DNA of 45,451 nucleotides from Actinoplanes couchii (lineage in GTDB: Bacteria; Actinomycetota; Actinomycetes; Mycobacteriales; Micromonosporaceae), in contig NZ_BOMG01000088.1 in the NCBI RefSeq assembly GCF_016862075.1, positions 1-45,451 on the forward strand. The letters run 5' to 3'. How positions within the stretch are numbered: position 1 is the first letter of the stretch; each line of letters begins with the position of its first letter. Both the position numbers and the translations under genes were made by a program. The notes below the pieces were generated by a model. The model was not told the DNA's origin, did not search any database, and was given only the letters and a program-made list of their open reading frames with translations. Positions 21,830 to 29,544 of the stretch are shown here, piece after piece.

Positions 21830-21859
21830 AAAAAACAGCGGCCGGGGTCCCGCCGGCCG
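21830..21859 (-). terminator. Intrinsic terminator or attenuator inside the bldC leader
   Basis: CGGCCGG (21839-21845) pairs with CCGGCCG (21853-21859). On the minus strand the stem is followed by CTG and then six T. The T-run ends 23 bases before the bldC ATG. A U6 tract is conspicuous in DNA this GC-rich. Confidence 0.7.
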
Positions 21860-21869
21860 GTGCGTCTCT

Positions 21870-22088
21870 CATGGTCCGGCTAGTCCCCGATGTCCGACAT
21901 GGGCCGAACGGACGAACGTCCCCAGATAGACGGATGAAGCATGCCCGATTTTTGCGCGTTTTCTACGCCAGATAGTGCCTCGTTTAGTCCGATTATCACG
22001 CTTCGCCGGTCCCCGATTACGAAGAGTGCTCGCTTCGGGAACGCTCCCACGGCCCGCGAATCGTACGAGTCTGTCCTATTTCCGCAGG
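21870..22088 (-). promoter_or_regulatory. AT-enriched bldC upstream region
   Basis: About 220 bases without a gene, noticeably richer in A/T than the surroundings. On the minus strand it contains TTGACC and a GATAATCGG stretch that could be promoter elements for bldC. No clean consensus pair at 17 bases was found. Confidence 0.35.
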
Positions 22089-22928
22089 TCAATTGCATCG
22101 TTCAAGAAGCTGGACAAGTCGCCAACGCGCCACAAGCTTCTCGTAAGCCTCACTAGCTGACTCTGCGTCACCGCGAGAAAGTGCCGAAAGTCCGGCTGAT
22201 ACCAGTCCGGGGGAATCGTCCTCGGAGAGTTTGTCCTCCGGCAGGAGGTTGACCAGACCGCCGTAGTCCAGCTCCACCACCGACCGTGGGTGGAACTCCT
22301 CCAGCCACCGGGTGCCCTCCTCGACCGCCTCGGTGATCGGGGCGTCGCCCAGCGACTTACGCAGCGTCGAGACCGCCCGGTGCGCGCGGCGACGGGCCTT
22401 GGAGATCTCGGTCCGGTAGCGCAGCACCCGCCGGCGCCCGGTCAGAGCGATCTCCCGCTCCTCCAGGTCGACGAAGGTGAACCAGCGCAGCGGAACCCCC
22501 CACGTGGCGATCTGCTCGTGCACCCGGGGCACACCCTGCTCCAGCACCTTGGCGCCGCTGCGCCAGTCCTCCACCACCGCCTTGGCCTGCCCGGCCAGCA
22601 CCGGCGGGACGAAGGCGTCGGCCAGCACCGCGGGCACCCCGTCCCGGGCGCTCAGGGCCGCCTCGGCCACCCGCAACCGCAGGTTCCACGGGCAGACCAG
22701 CACCGAGCCGTCCCACTCCAGCACGTAGGCCTCGTCGGGCAGGTCCGGCAACCGGGTCCACCCGGCGCCGAGCGCCTCCAGGACCGCGGTGCGCTGCCGG
22801 GCCGGTCCTTCGACCAGACCCATGTCCCGGCCTTCGCGCGCGTAGTCGCGCCAGAAGACCTGTCGCTCCCGGTCGAAGGCGGTCAGTGGTTCGTAAACCC
22901 GTAGGTACGACGCGAACAGTGACGGCAC
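22089..22928 (-). CDS. Conserved actinobacterial protein of unknown function
   Basis: A 279-residue soluble protein: MPSLFASYLRVYEPLTAFDRERQVFW at the N-terminus, a central part with YVLEWDGSVLVCPWNLRLRVAEAAL, then VPRVHEQIATWGVPLRWFTFVDLEEREI, and an Arg-rich helix (ARRRAHRAVSTLRKSLGD). No membrane segment or catalytic motif is recognised. It lies between bldC and vdh, where Streptomyces coelicolor carries a protein of the same kind, so the gene is probably core. Its place next to bldC makes a role in the same developmental programme possible, no more. Confidence 0.75.
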   Translation of the reverse strand: MPSLFASYLRVYEPLTAFDRERQVFWRDYAREGRDMGLVEGPARQRTAVLEALGAGWTRLPDLPDEAYVLEWDGSVLVCPWNLRLRVAEAALSARDGVPAVLADAFVPPVLAGQAKAVVEDWRSGAKVLEQGVPRVHEQIATWGVPLRWFTFVDLEEREIALTGRRRVLRYRTEISKARRRAHRAVSTLRKSLGDAPITEAVEEGTRWLEEFHPRSVVELDYGGLVNLLPEDKLSEDDSPGLVSAGLSALSRGDAESASEAYEKLVARWRLVQLLERCN

Positions 22929-23079
22929 GGCGCGAGTCTTTCACGAATCCGGCCGGGCGGAACTTCCCGCGCGGACGGAATCGGCGCGCCATCCGCACGG
23001 ATACGCTCGCGGTACCGGCCACACCCCTGCCGGGATCATGGCCCCACGAAGGCCACGCAACAGATCAGGAGAGTTGAAC

Positions 23080-24144
23080 ATGGACGTGTTCGACGTCAAT
23101 GAGCACGAACAGGTCGTCTTCTGCCAGGACCGGGCCACCGGCCTCAAGGCGATCATCGGGATCTACTCGACCGCGCTGGGCCCGGCGCTCGGCGGCACCC
23201 GGTTCTTCCCCTACGAGAACGAGGCAGCCGCCCTCTCCGACGTGCTGAAGCTGTCCCGCGGCATGGCCTACAAGAATGCGATGGCCGGTCTGGACCTGGG
23301 TGGCGGCAAGGCGGTCATCTGGGGAGACCCGGAGCGGATCAAGAGCGAGGCCCTTCTCCGCGCGTACGGCCGGTTCGTCGAGTCGTTGAACGGGCGCTAC
23401 TACACCGCCTGCGACGTCGGCACCTACGTGCAGGACATGGACATGGTGGCCCGCGAGACCCGGTTCGCCACCGGCCGCAGCGTCGAGCACGGCGGCGCCG
23501 GCGACTCCTCGGTGCTCACCGCCTGGGGCGTCTTCCAGGGCATGCGGGCCGCGGCCGAGCACACCTGGGGCACCCCGTCGCTGCGGGGCCGCACGATCGG
23601 CGTCTCCGGCCTCGGCAAGGTCGGCCGGCACCTGACCGGCCATCTGCTCGACGACGGCGCGAACGTGATCGCCACCGACGTCAGCGAGGCGGCCCTGACC
23701 TGGGCCCGCACCACTCACCCGCAGGTCCAGCTGGTCGACGGCACGACCGAGCTGATCACCGCGGACCTCGACGTCTACGCGCCGTGCGCCCTCGGCGGCG
23801 CGCTGAACGACGAGACGGTGCCGGTGCTGCGCGCCCGGGTGGTGGCCGGCGCCGCCAACAACCAGCTCGCCCACGCGGGCATCGGCAAGCTCCTGGAGGA
23901 CCACGGCATCCTCTACACCCCGGACTACGTGGTGAACGCCGGCGGCGTGATCCAGGTGGCCGACGAGATCCACGGGTTCGACTTCAGCCGGGCGAAGCTG
24001 CGGGCGACCGGGATCTTCGAGACCACCCGCCGGCTCCTGAAGCTCTCCGGCGAGGAGGGCGTGCCGCCGGCGATCGCCGCCGACCGGCTCGCCGAACGGC
24101 GTATGGCGGAGGTCGGCCGGCTCCGGTCCATCCATCTCGGCTGA
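23080..24144 (+). CDS. vdh: Valine/leucine (branched-chain amino acid) dehydrogenase
   Basis: A 354-residue Glu/Leu/Phe/Val dehydrogenase-family enzyme that oxidatively deaminates branched-chain amino acids with NAD+, feeding acyl-CoA starters for branched fatty acids and polyketides. Visible marks: the substrate loop GGTRFFPYENEAAALSDVLKLSRGMAYKNAMAGLDLGGGKAVI with catalytic Lys, and the NAD fold GVSGLGKVGRHL. The ATG at 23080 has AGGAGAG eight bases upstream. Leu and Val specificity cannot be separated by eye; the position beside bldC matches vdh of Streptomyces. Confidence 0.93.
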   Translation: MDVFDVNEHEQVVFCQDRATGLKAIIGIYSTALGPALGGTRFFPYENEAAALSDVLKLSRGMAYKNAMAGLDLGGGKAVIWGDPERIKSEALLRAYGRFVESLNGRYYTACDVGTYVQDMDMVARETRFATGRSVEHGGAGDSSVLTAWGVFQGMRAAAEHTWGTPSLRGRTIGVSGLGKVGRHLTGHLLDDGANVIATDVSEAALTWARTTHPQVQLVDGTTELITADLDVYAPCALGGALNDETVPVLRARVVAGAANNQLAHAGIGKLLEDHGILYTPDYVVNAGGVIQVADEIHGFDFSRAKLRATGIFETTRRLLKLSGEEGVPPAIAADRLAERRMAEVGRLRSIHLG

Positions 24145-24287
24145 GGCGTACCGAACCTGCCGTGCGCCGCGGAAAAGGGCCTGTCAGAAGGTCAACCGCG
24201 ACGCGCGGCAGTGTCACACGCAACCCGAGGTGCCGAACTAGGCATCGTCCATGTACCGTAAGACCCACGAGAGATGCCTGACGTCAT

Positions 24288-24313
24288 CGGGGACCAGCCT
24301 TCGGGCTGCCCCG
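24288..24313 (+). promoter_or_regulatory. UUCG-capped hairpin in the DUF3073 leader
   Basis: CGGGG-ACC-AGCC-TTCG-GGCT-G-CCCCG folds into a stable stem with a UUCG tetraloop, ending 24 bases before the ATG. It is a candidate RNA regulatory or stabilising element. Confidence 0.4.
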
Positions 24314-24337
24314 AATTCTGTGCGAGGGGGTCGAGCC

Positions 24338-24562
24338 ATGGGGCGCGGCCGTGCTAAGGCCAAGCAGACGAAGGTGGCCCGGGAGTTGAAGTACCACTCC
24401 CCGAACACCGACCTCACCGCCTTGCAGCGCGAGTTGGCGGGTTCAACCCACCAATCGGACCGTCATTTCGACGACGACAACGAAGAGTTCGTCGACGATG
24501 ACGAGGACGATGACGACGCTGCGGAAGACCAGGATCCCTGGTCGCCTCCAAGGCGGAGCTGA
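24338..24562 (+). CDS. DUF3073 family protein
   Basis: A 74-residue protein with a basic N-terminus (MGRGRAKAKQTKVARELKYHSPNTDLTALQREL) and a very acidic tail (DDDNEEFVDDDEDDDD). This matches the actinobacterial DUF3073 family, whose function is unknown; the charge pattern suggests a nucleic-acid or ribosome-associated role. The start is chosen at ATG 24338 with AGGGGG upstream. In Streptomyces it sits directly beside purM; here a RiPP island intervenes. Confidence 0.9.
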   Translation: MGRGRAKAKQTKVARELKYHSPNTDLTALQRELAGSTHQSDRHFDDDNEEFVDDDEDDDDAAEDQDPWSPPRRS

Positions 24563-24576
24563 CCCGTTTCGTACAG

Positions 24577-24598
24577 AGCACGCGGTTGACCGCGTGCT
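24577..24598 (+). terminator. Hairpin after DUF3073
   Basis: AGCACGCGG pairs perfectly with CCGCGTGCT around TTGA, 14 bases after the DUF3073 stop. No T-tract follows. Confidence 0.6.
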
Positions 24599-24640
24599 CC
24601 CGTGTGTCACGTGGTCAGGTTTACCTACGGTCGAAACAAC

Positions 24641-24674
24641 CGAAGCCCACGCGGGCGTGCTCGCGTGGGCTTCG
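24641..24674 (-). terminator. Terminator of the RiPP operon
   Basis: CGAAGCCCACGCG (24641-24653) pairs perfectly with CGCGTGGGCTTCG (24662-24674), a 13-bp stem. On the minus strand GTTGTTTCG follows, 12 bases after the precursor stop. Confidence 0.75.
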
Positions 24675-24686
24675 ACCGACACCGCT

Positions 24687-24914
24687 TCAGCGTGGCCGGT
24701 TGTTCCAGTTGTAGAACGTAGGGATGTTCTCAAAGTGGTTCCAGGCGCACACCGCCGTGCCGCTGTCTCCTGGTGACTCCTCAGCGCGCTGCTGCCTGGC
24801 GGTCTCCGCCTCCGCGATGAGAGCGGCCAGCCCAGCCCGGGTGTCGTGCACCCGCGCCGTCACCGGATCCGTCTCCACGCCGTCAGACAGCCGTGGCTTC
24901 GTGATCTCGGGCAT
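24687..24914 (-). CDS. Putative cyclophane RiPP precursor peptide
   Basis: A 75-residue peptide. Residues 1-52 form a leader with a helical segment (RAGLAALIAEAETARQQRAEES) and SPGDSG. The core (about 53-75) is rich in aromatic residues and Asn and falls in an exact three-residue register from W58: WNH-FEN-IPT-FYN-WNN-RPR. Three of these triplets (F61-E-N63, F67-Y-N69, W70-N-N72) fit the aromatic-X-Asn pattern cross-linked by three-residue cyclophane-forming radical SAM enzymes; WNH may be a fourth. A lone Cys56 precedes them. The ATG at 24914 lies inside the end of the maturase gene (32-base overlap), so translation is coupled. No protease, exporter or immunity gene is adjacent. The precursor role is inference from position and pattern. 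Confidence 0.78.
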   Translation of the reverse strand: MPEITKPRLSDGVETDPVTARVHDTRAGLAALIAEAETARQQRAEESPGDSGTAVCAWNHFENIPTFYNWNNRPR

Positions 24915-26013
24915 GATCCAGCACTCCCTCCAATAGGCGAATCTTGCTGTTCAGGCAGTGGTTCGTCACCGTGACGTCGAACCTGCCGTGTTCGAAGTAG
25001 CGGTTGGCCGCGTGCGCTCCGCCGCAGAAGCCGAAGTAGGGGCAGGTGTTGCGGCAGTCCTCTATCCCGCGCAGGAACTCGGCTATCCAGCCTGTCCCCG
25101 CGGCGCCGGCCAGAATCTCCGGCAGCGGCGTGGTGAGTACGTTGCCACTGGTGAAGTCGCCGTACCGGGGATCGTGGAAGCCCGCCAGCTCGGGACTGAG
25201 CAGCACCACCGAGCCGTCGTGGGCGATCGTCGGGATCGGGTCCAGCTGCCGGGGCAGCAGCTCGTCGGCGTTCCCGTCCAGGACCGCGGCTGCGTACCGC
25301 AGCGTCCACTCCACCTCACGCAGGTGGATCCGGGGGTTCCGGCGCCAGGCGGTGACCAGCTCGGCCCAGAACGCGCTCACGACGGCCGGATCGTGCCGGT
25401 TGAGCCGGGTGTTGACGCCCTCGGTCTCCTCCATGTTGATGCCGAGCACCTCGCAGCCCAGGCCGAGGAAGTACTCGTACAACTCGGAGGCGACACCGGA
25501 GCGCGGATCGCTGACCACGCACAGGGTGGAGAACGGGATGCCGTGCGCGCGCAGCCGCCCGATCCCCCGTGCGATCAGGTCGTAGGCGGGACGGCCGGCC
25601 CAGTCCACCCGGTCACCGTTGCGGTCCCGCGGGCCGTCCACGCTGACACTGACCCGCACGTCGTGCTCGGTGAAGAACGCACACCACTCGTCGTCGATCA
25701 GCGTCGCGTTGGTCTGGATGTGGTGCTCCACGCCGTCCCCGAAGGGCGCGAAAAGTGCGGCCAGATGGGCGCGGCCCGCGGCGAGCGGTTCCCCGCCGTG
25801 CCAGACCACCGAGAATCTGCCGGTACGCGCGAAACCGGCCACCCCGTCGGCCACCGCCTGGGCGACGGCCACCGGCATCTTCCGGTTCTCCCGGCGGAAC
25901 GGCAGATAACAGTAGTCACACGCCAGGTTGCACAGGGTGGTGGGCTGCATGACGACGTATCCGGGCTCCGCCGAGACGCCCCGCATCCCGCTCCACGTGG
26001 CCGCCATGGTCAT
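24883..26013 (-). CDS. Radical SAM/SPASM peptide maturase (cyclophane-forming type)
   Basis: A 376-residue enzyme. C28-x3-C32-x2-C35 binds the SAM-reducing [4Fe-4S] cluster. A TIM-barrel core follows, with VVWHGGEPLAAG, HIQTNATLIDDEW and VSVDGPRDRNGDR as in anaerobic sulfatase-maturase relatives. The C-terminal SPASM part carries C320-x3-C324-x5-C330 (CRNTCPYFGFCGG) and C353 for auxiliary clusters. The CPYFxxCGG...N..E pattern is that of GrrM/OscB-like maturases that form aromatic C-C cyclophanes. The ATG at 26013 has GGGAG six bases upstream. The precursor gene overlaps its 3' end. The names AmcB/AmcA have been used for an actinobacterial pair of this kind; I cannot confirm identity. Confidence 0.88.
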   Translation of the reverse strand: MTMAATWSGMRGVSAEPGYVVMQPTTLCNLACDYCYLPFRRENRKMPVAVAQAVADGVAGFARTGRFSVVWHGGEPLAAGRAHLAALFAPFGDGVEHHIQTNATLIDDEWCAFFTEHDVRVSVSVDGPRDRNGDRVDWAGRPAYDLIARGIGRLRAHGIPFSTLCVVSDPRSGVASELYEYFLGLGCEVLGINMEETEGVNTRLNRHDPAVVSAFWAELVTAWRRNPRIHLREVEWTLRYAAAVLDGNADELLPRQLDPIPTIAHDGSVVLLSPELAGFHDPRYGDFTSGNVLTTPLPEILAGAAGTGWIAEFLRGIEDCRNTCPYFGFCGGAHAANRYFEHGRFDVTVTNHCLNSKIRLLEGVLDHARDHEATAV

Positions 26014-26128
26014 GCACGCTCCCGTCCGGCACTCACGACCAGAACCTTAGGCCCGGTAGTCCACCGCAATGCGAAAGATCCGCATGTGCCGGACATCGAC
26101 ACACACGGATCATTTCATGCTGGAGTGC

Positions 26129-27280
26129 TCAGCCGCGGGTGTAGGAACCCATCATCTGAACGTTGCCCTCGCCCTCGATGACCTCACCGACCTGCCACGC
26201 CTCGATGCCGCGGCCGGTCAGGTAGGCCATCGCCCGGTCCGCGTCGTCGGACGAGACGACCGCGAACATGCCGACACCCATGTTGAAGGTGGCTTCCATC
26301 TCGGTGTCCTCGATCCGGCCCTTGGCCTGGATCAGGTCGAAGATGGGCTGCGGACGCCAGGTCGAGCGGTCCACCACGGCGTCCATGTTCGCCGGCAGGA
26401 CCCGGTTCAGGTTGCCGGGGATGCCGCCGCCGGTGACGTGCGAGAACGCCCGCACGTCGGTCTCCTCGATCAGGCCCAGGCAGTCCTTGGCGTAGATCTT
26501 GGTGGGGGTGAGCAGCTCCTCGCCCAGGGTGCGCTGGGTGCCGAAGTCGTCGACCACGGTGTCCAGCCGCATCCGGCCGGCGCCGAGCAGCACGTGCCGG
26601 ACCAGCGAGTAGCCGTTGGAGTGCAGACCGGACGAGCGCATCGCGATGACCGCGTCGCCCAGCTCGACCCGCTCCTTGCCGAGGATCTCGCTCTCCTCGA
26701 CCACGCCGACGCCGGTGGCGGAGACGTCGTACTCATCCGGGCGGAGCACGCCCGGGTGCTCGGCGGTCTCGCCACCGAGCAGGGCACAGCCGGCGTACCG
26801 GCAGCCGTCGGCGATACCGGCGCCGATCTCGGCCACCTTGTCCGGCACGACCTCGCCACAGGCGATGTAGTCGAGCAGGAACAGCGGCTCGGCGCCACAG
26901 GCCACCAGGTCGTCGACGACCATGGCGACCAGGTCGATGCCGATCGTGTCGTGGATGTCGAGCTGCTGGGCGATGACCAGCTTGGTGCCGACACCGTCGG
27001 TGGACGAGGCCAGGACCGGGCTCTTGTACTTCGCGGTGTTCAGCTTGAACAGGCCGGAGAAGCCGCCCAGGTCGCCCATGACCTCGGGCCGGGTGGTCTT
27101 CTTCACCTTCGACTTGAGCAGCTCGACGGCCCGGTCACCGGCCTCGATGGAGACACCCGCCGCCGCGTACGTGGCCGAGCGCTTGCGCGCCCCGCGTCCC
27201 GAGCCGGCCGTCCAGGGCTGACGGTCGCCTCCCTCGGCGCCGTTGGATCCGGCACTACTGCGCTCGGACACGTGCGTCAC
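26129..27280 (-). CDS. purM: Phosphoribosylformylglycinamidine cyclo-ligase (AIR synthase)
   Basis: A 383-residue PurM that closes FGAM to AIR with ATP, the fifth step of purine synthesis. Marks: SATYAAAGVSIEAGDRAVELLK at the N-terminus of the domain, SSTDGVGTK, LGGETAEHPG, and GGGIPGNLNRVLP. A roughly 33-residue Ser/Gly/Arg-rich extension precedes the domain. The start GTG 27280 is chosen for GGGGAGA five bases upstream. purF lies 34 bases upstream on the same strand, so the two form an operon. Confidence 0.95.
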   Translation of the reverse strand: MTHVSERSSAGSNGAEGGDRQPWTAGSGRGARKRSATYAAAGVSIEAGDRAVELLKSKVKKTTRPEVMGDLGGFSGLFKLNTAKYKSPVLASSTDGVGTKLVIAQQLDIHDTIGIDLVAMVVDDLVACGAEPLFLLDYIACGEVVPDKVAEIGAGIADGCRYAGCALLGGETAEHPGVLRPDEYDVSATGVGVVEESEILGKERVELGDAVIAMRSSGLHSNGYSLVRHVLLGAGRMRLDTVVDDFGTQRTLGEELLTPTKIYAKDCLGLIEETDVRAFSHVTGGGIPGNLNRVLPANMDAVVDRSTWRPQPIFDLIQAKGRIEDTEMEATFNMGVGMFAVVSSDDADRAMAYLTGRGIEAWQVGEVIEGEGNVQMMGSYTRG

Positions 27281-27314
27281 GGTTCTCCCCTTAGCGGTTC
27301 TGTGTAACTGAAGG

Positions 27315-28928
27315 TCACGGGTGGTGCAGCGCGGTCGCGCCGCCAGGACTGCCGACCAGCGGCTCCGATGCCGGCCGGTCGTCGTCGCCCGCGTGCTCGC
27401 GAGCGTCGTAGTCCGTTTCGAGCTCGGCGACGGCTGCGGTGGCCGCCGCGGGAGTGGCGCCCGGCATCGAGGCCCGGCGGCCCACACCCTCCAGGACATG
27501 CTTCCCGATCAGGTCCTCGGTGGGCAGCTCGATCGGGTACTCCCCGTCGAAACACGCCATGCAGAGGCGGGACTTCGGCTGCTCGGTGGCCTGGACCAGG
27601 TTGTCCAGCGAGACGTAGCCCAGGCTGTCGGCGCCGATCGACCGGCGGATCCCGTCGATCTCCAGGCCGTTGGCGATCAGCTCGGCCCGGGTCGCGAAGT
27701 CGATGCCGTAGAAACATGGCCACTTCACCGGCGGCGACGAGATCCGGACGTGGATCTCCAGAGCGCCGGCCTCGCGGAGCATCCGGATCTGCGCCCGCTG
27801 GGTGTTGCCGCGGACGATCGAGTCGTCGATCACCACGATCCGCTTGCCGCGGACCACCTCGCGCAGCGGGTTCAGCTTCAGCCGGATGCCGAGCTGGCGG
27901 ATGGTCTGCGACGGCTGGATGAAGGTCCGGCCGACGTAGGCGTTCTTCATGAAACCGGCGCTGTACGGGATTCCGGAGGCCTCGGCGTAACCGATCGCGG
28001 CCGGGATGCCCGACTCCGGCACACCGATCACCAGATCGGCCTCGACCGGGTGCTCCTTGGCCAGCTTGCGGCCGACCTCGACGCGGGCCGAGTAGATGTT
28101 CCGCCCGGCGATCGTGGTGTCGGGGCGGGCGAGGTAGACGTACTCGAAGAGACAGCCTTTGGGCTCCGGGGCCGCGAAGCGACTGGACCGCAGGCCGTGC
28201 TCGTCGATCGCGATGATCTCGCCCGGCTCGACCTCGCGGACGAAGCTGGCGCCGGTGATGTCCAGCGCGGCGGTCTCGCTCGCGACCACCCAGCCGTGCT
28301 CCATCCGGCCGAGGACCAGCGGGCGGACCCCCTGGGCGTCACGGGCGGCGTAGAGGGTGTGCTCGTCCATGAAGACGAAGCTGAAGGCGCCGCGCAGGGT
28401 CGGCAGCAGCTCCAGCGCGGCGGCCTCGACCGAGAGATCGGGACGGCCGGCGAGCAGCGTGGTGACCAGGGCGGTGTCGGATGTGCTGTCGCCCACTTCG
28501 AGGCCGCGGTCGGCGACCTCCTTGGCGAGTTCGGCCGTATTGACCAGATTGCCGTTGTGCGCCAGGGCGATCGTCGTCCCGGCGGGGGTGGCCCGGATGG
28601 TGGGCTGCGCGTTCTCCCAGTTGGAGCCACCGGTCGTGGAGTAACGCGCGTGACCGATCGCCAGGTGGCCACGGAGGCTCGCCAGCGTCGGCTCGTCGAA
28701 CACCTGGGAAACCAGGCCGATGTCCTTGTAGACCACTACGCCGGAGCCGTCGCTGACCGCGATCCCGGCGGCTTCCTGCCCCCGGTGCTGCAGTGCGTAG
28801 AGCCCGAAGTAGGTCAGTTTGGCGACCTCTTCCTCGGGCGCCCAGACACCGAAGACGCCACAGGCGTCCTGGGGGCCGCGCTCCTGGGGGTCGAGATCGT
28901 CGGTCAACAGGCCGTCGCCTCGGGGCAC
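27315..28928 (-). CDS. purF: Amidophosphoribosyltransferase
   Basis: A 537-residue PurF catalysing the first committed purine step (PRPP plus Gln to phosphoribosylamine). A 22-residue propeptide precedes the N-terminal nucleophile Cys23 (GPQDACGVFGVW). The PRPP loop reads VVIDDSIVRGNTQ. Cysteines in GCLFEYVYLARPD, PCFYGIDF and RLCMACFDGEYP match the four ligands of the [4Fe-4S] cluster in the Bacillus-type enzyme, which is oxygen-sensitive. The C-terminus has a disordered acidic tail. It is followed by purM. Confidence 0.96.
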   Translation of the reverse strand: MPRGDGLLTDDLDPQERGPQDACGVFGVWAPEEEVAKLTYFGLYALQHRGQEAAGIAVSDGSGVVVYKDIGLVSQVFDEPTLASLRGHLAIGHARYSTTGGSNWENAQPTIRATPAGTTIALAHNGNLVNTAELAKEVADRGLEVGDSTSDTALVTTLLAGRPDLSVEAAALELLPTLRGAFSFVFMDEHTLYAARDAQGVRPLVLGRMEHGWVVASETAALDITGASFVREVEPGEIIAIDEHGLRSSRFAAPEPKGCLFEYVYLARPDTTIAGRNIYSARVEVGRKLAKEHPVEADLVIGVPESGIPAAIGYAEASGIPYSAGFMKNAYVGRTFIQPSQTIRQLGIRLKLNPLREVVRGKRIVVIDDSIVRGNTQRAQIRMLREAGALEIHVRISSPPVKWPCFYGIDFATRAELIANGLEIDGIRRSIGADSLGYVSLDNLVQATEQPKSRLCMACFDGEYPIELPTEDLIGKHVLEGVGRRASMPGATPAAATAAVAELETDYDAREHAGDDDRPASEPLVGSPGGATALHHP

Positions 28929-29029
28929 CTGTTCGCTCCCTCATGTCGGGGTCTGCACGGACCTCTTGACTAGGTGGCCCGTCCGACGGCCCAGTGTACG
29001 CGAGCCCACCGGAACACCACTCCGGCTCA

Positions 29030-29389
29030 TCACTCGACGAGCGGCAGGAACTCGCTGATGTCGGTCCGGATTCCACTGGCCCGGACCCGGCCGTCGTGCA
29101 CCGCGTCGCTCCACGCCAGTCGGCCGGAGGCCACGAGCAGCCACGTCGTCGGATCCGTTTCGACCACATTGGGCGGTGTGCCGCGGGTGTGCCGAGGACC
29201 GGCAACGCACTGAATCGCACCGAAAGGTGGAATTCGCACCTCCACCGAACGGCCAGGCGCCCGATGGGACAACTCGGTCAGCAGGGCTCGCACGGCATCC
29301 CGGAGTATCAGGCGGCTGGGTTCGACACCCCGGTCCAGCGCGTCCAACGCCTCGGCAACCGCTTCGGAATTATGGTTCGGAGAAGACAT
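29030..29389 (-). CDS. Sterol-carrier-type (SCP2-like) small protein
   Basis: A 119-residue protein from ATG 29389. SHRAPGRSVEVRIPPFGAIQCVAG and PNVVETDPTTWLLVASGRLAWSDAVHDGRVRASG fit the bacterial sterol-carrier or MaoC-associated SCP fold. This type of gene is commonly found next to purF in actinobacteria. The bound lipid, if any, is unknown. It is separated from purF by about 100 bases, which may hold the purF promoter. Confidence 0.75.
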   Translation of the reverse strand: MSSPNHNSEAVAEALDALDRGVEPSRLILRDAVRALLTELSHRAPGRSVEVRIPPFGAIQCVAGPRHTRGTPPNVVETDPTTWLLVASGRLAWSDAVHDGRVRASGIRTDISEFLPLVE

Positions 29390-29544
29390 AGCGGGACGAT
29401 ACGACCCGCTCCACGAAGAACGGCACACCGCCCTGGGTCGCGCGATGGACGTGCGACAAGGCATAGTTGCCGACGGTGTACACGTCGCGGGATCCACCGG
29501 ACATCGAAGGAACCGGGGGACCGCGCGACCGGAAGGCGGTGGAC

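Noticed and set aside
21880..22098. A 72-residue minus-strand frame before bldC
   Set aside because: Codon use is atypical (low GC at third positions), there is no ribosome binding site, and the region looks like a promoter.
24687..24914. Sulfatase-maturase target or short spurious frame
   Set aside because: No CxPxR motif or sulfatase is nearby. The overlap with the maturase, leader/core layout, triplet register and following terminator favour a RiPP precursor.
26014..26128. A clear promoter for the RiPP operon
   Set aside because: TAAGGT (26049-26044) is a possible -10, but no -35 lies at acceptable spacing. The operon may instead be read through from purM.
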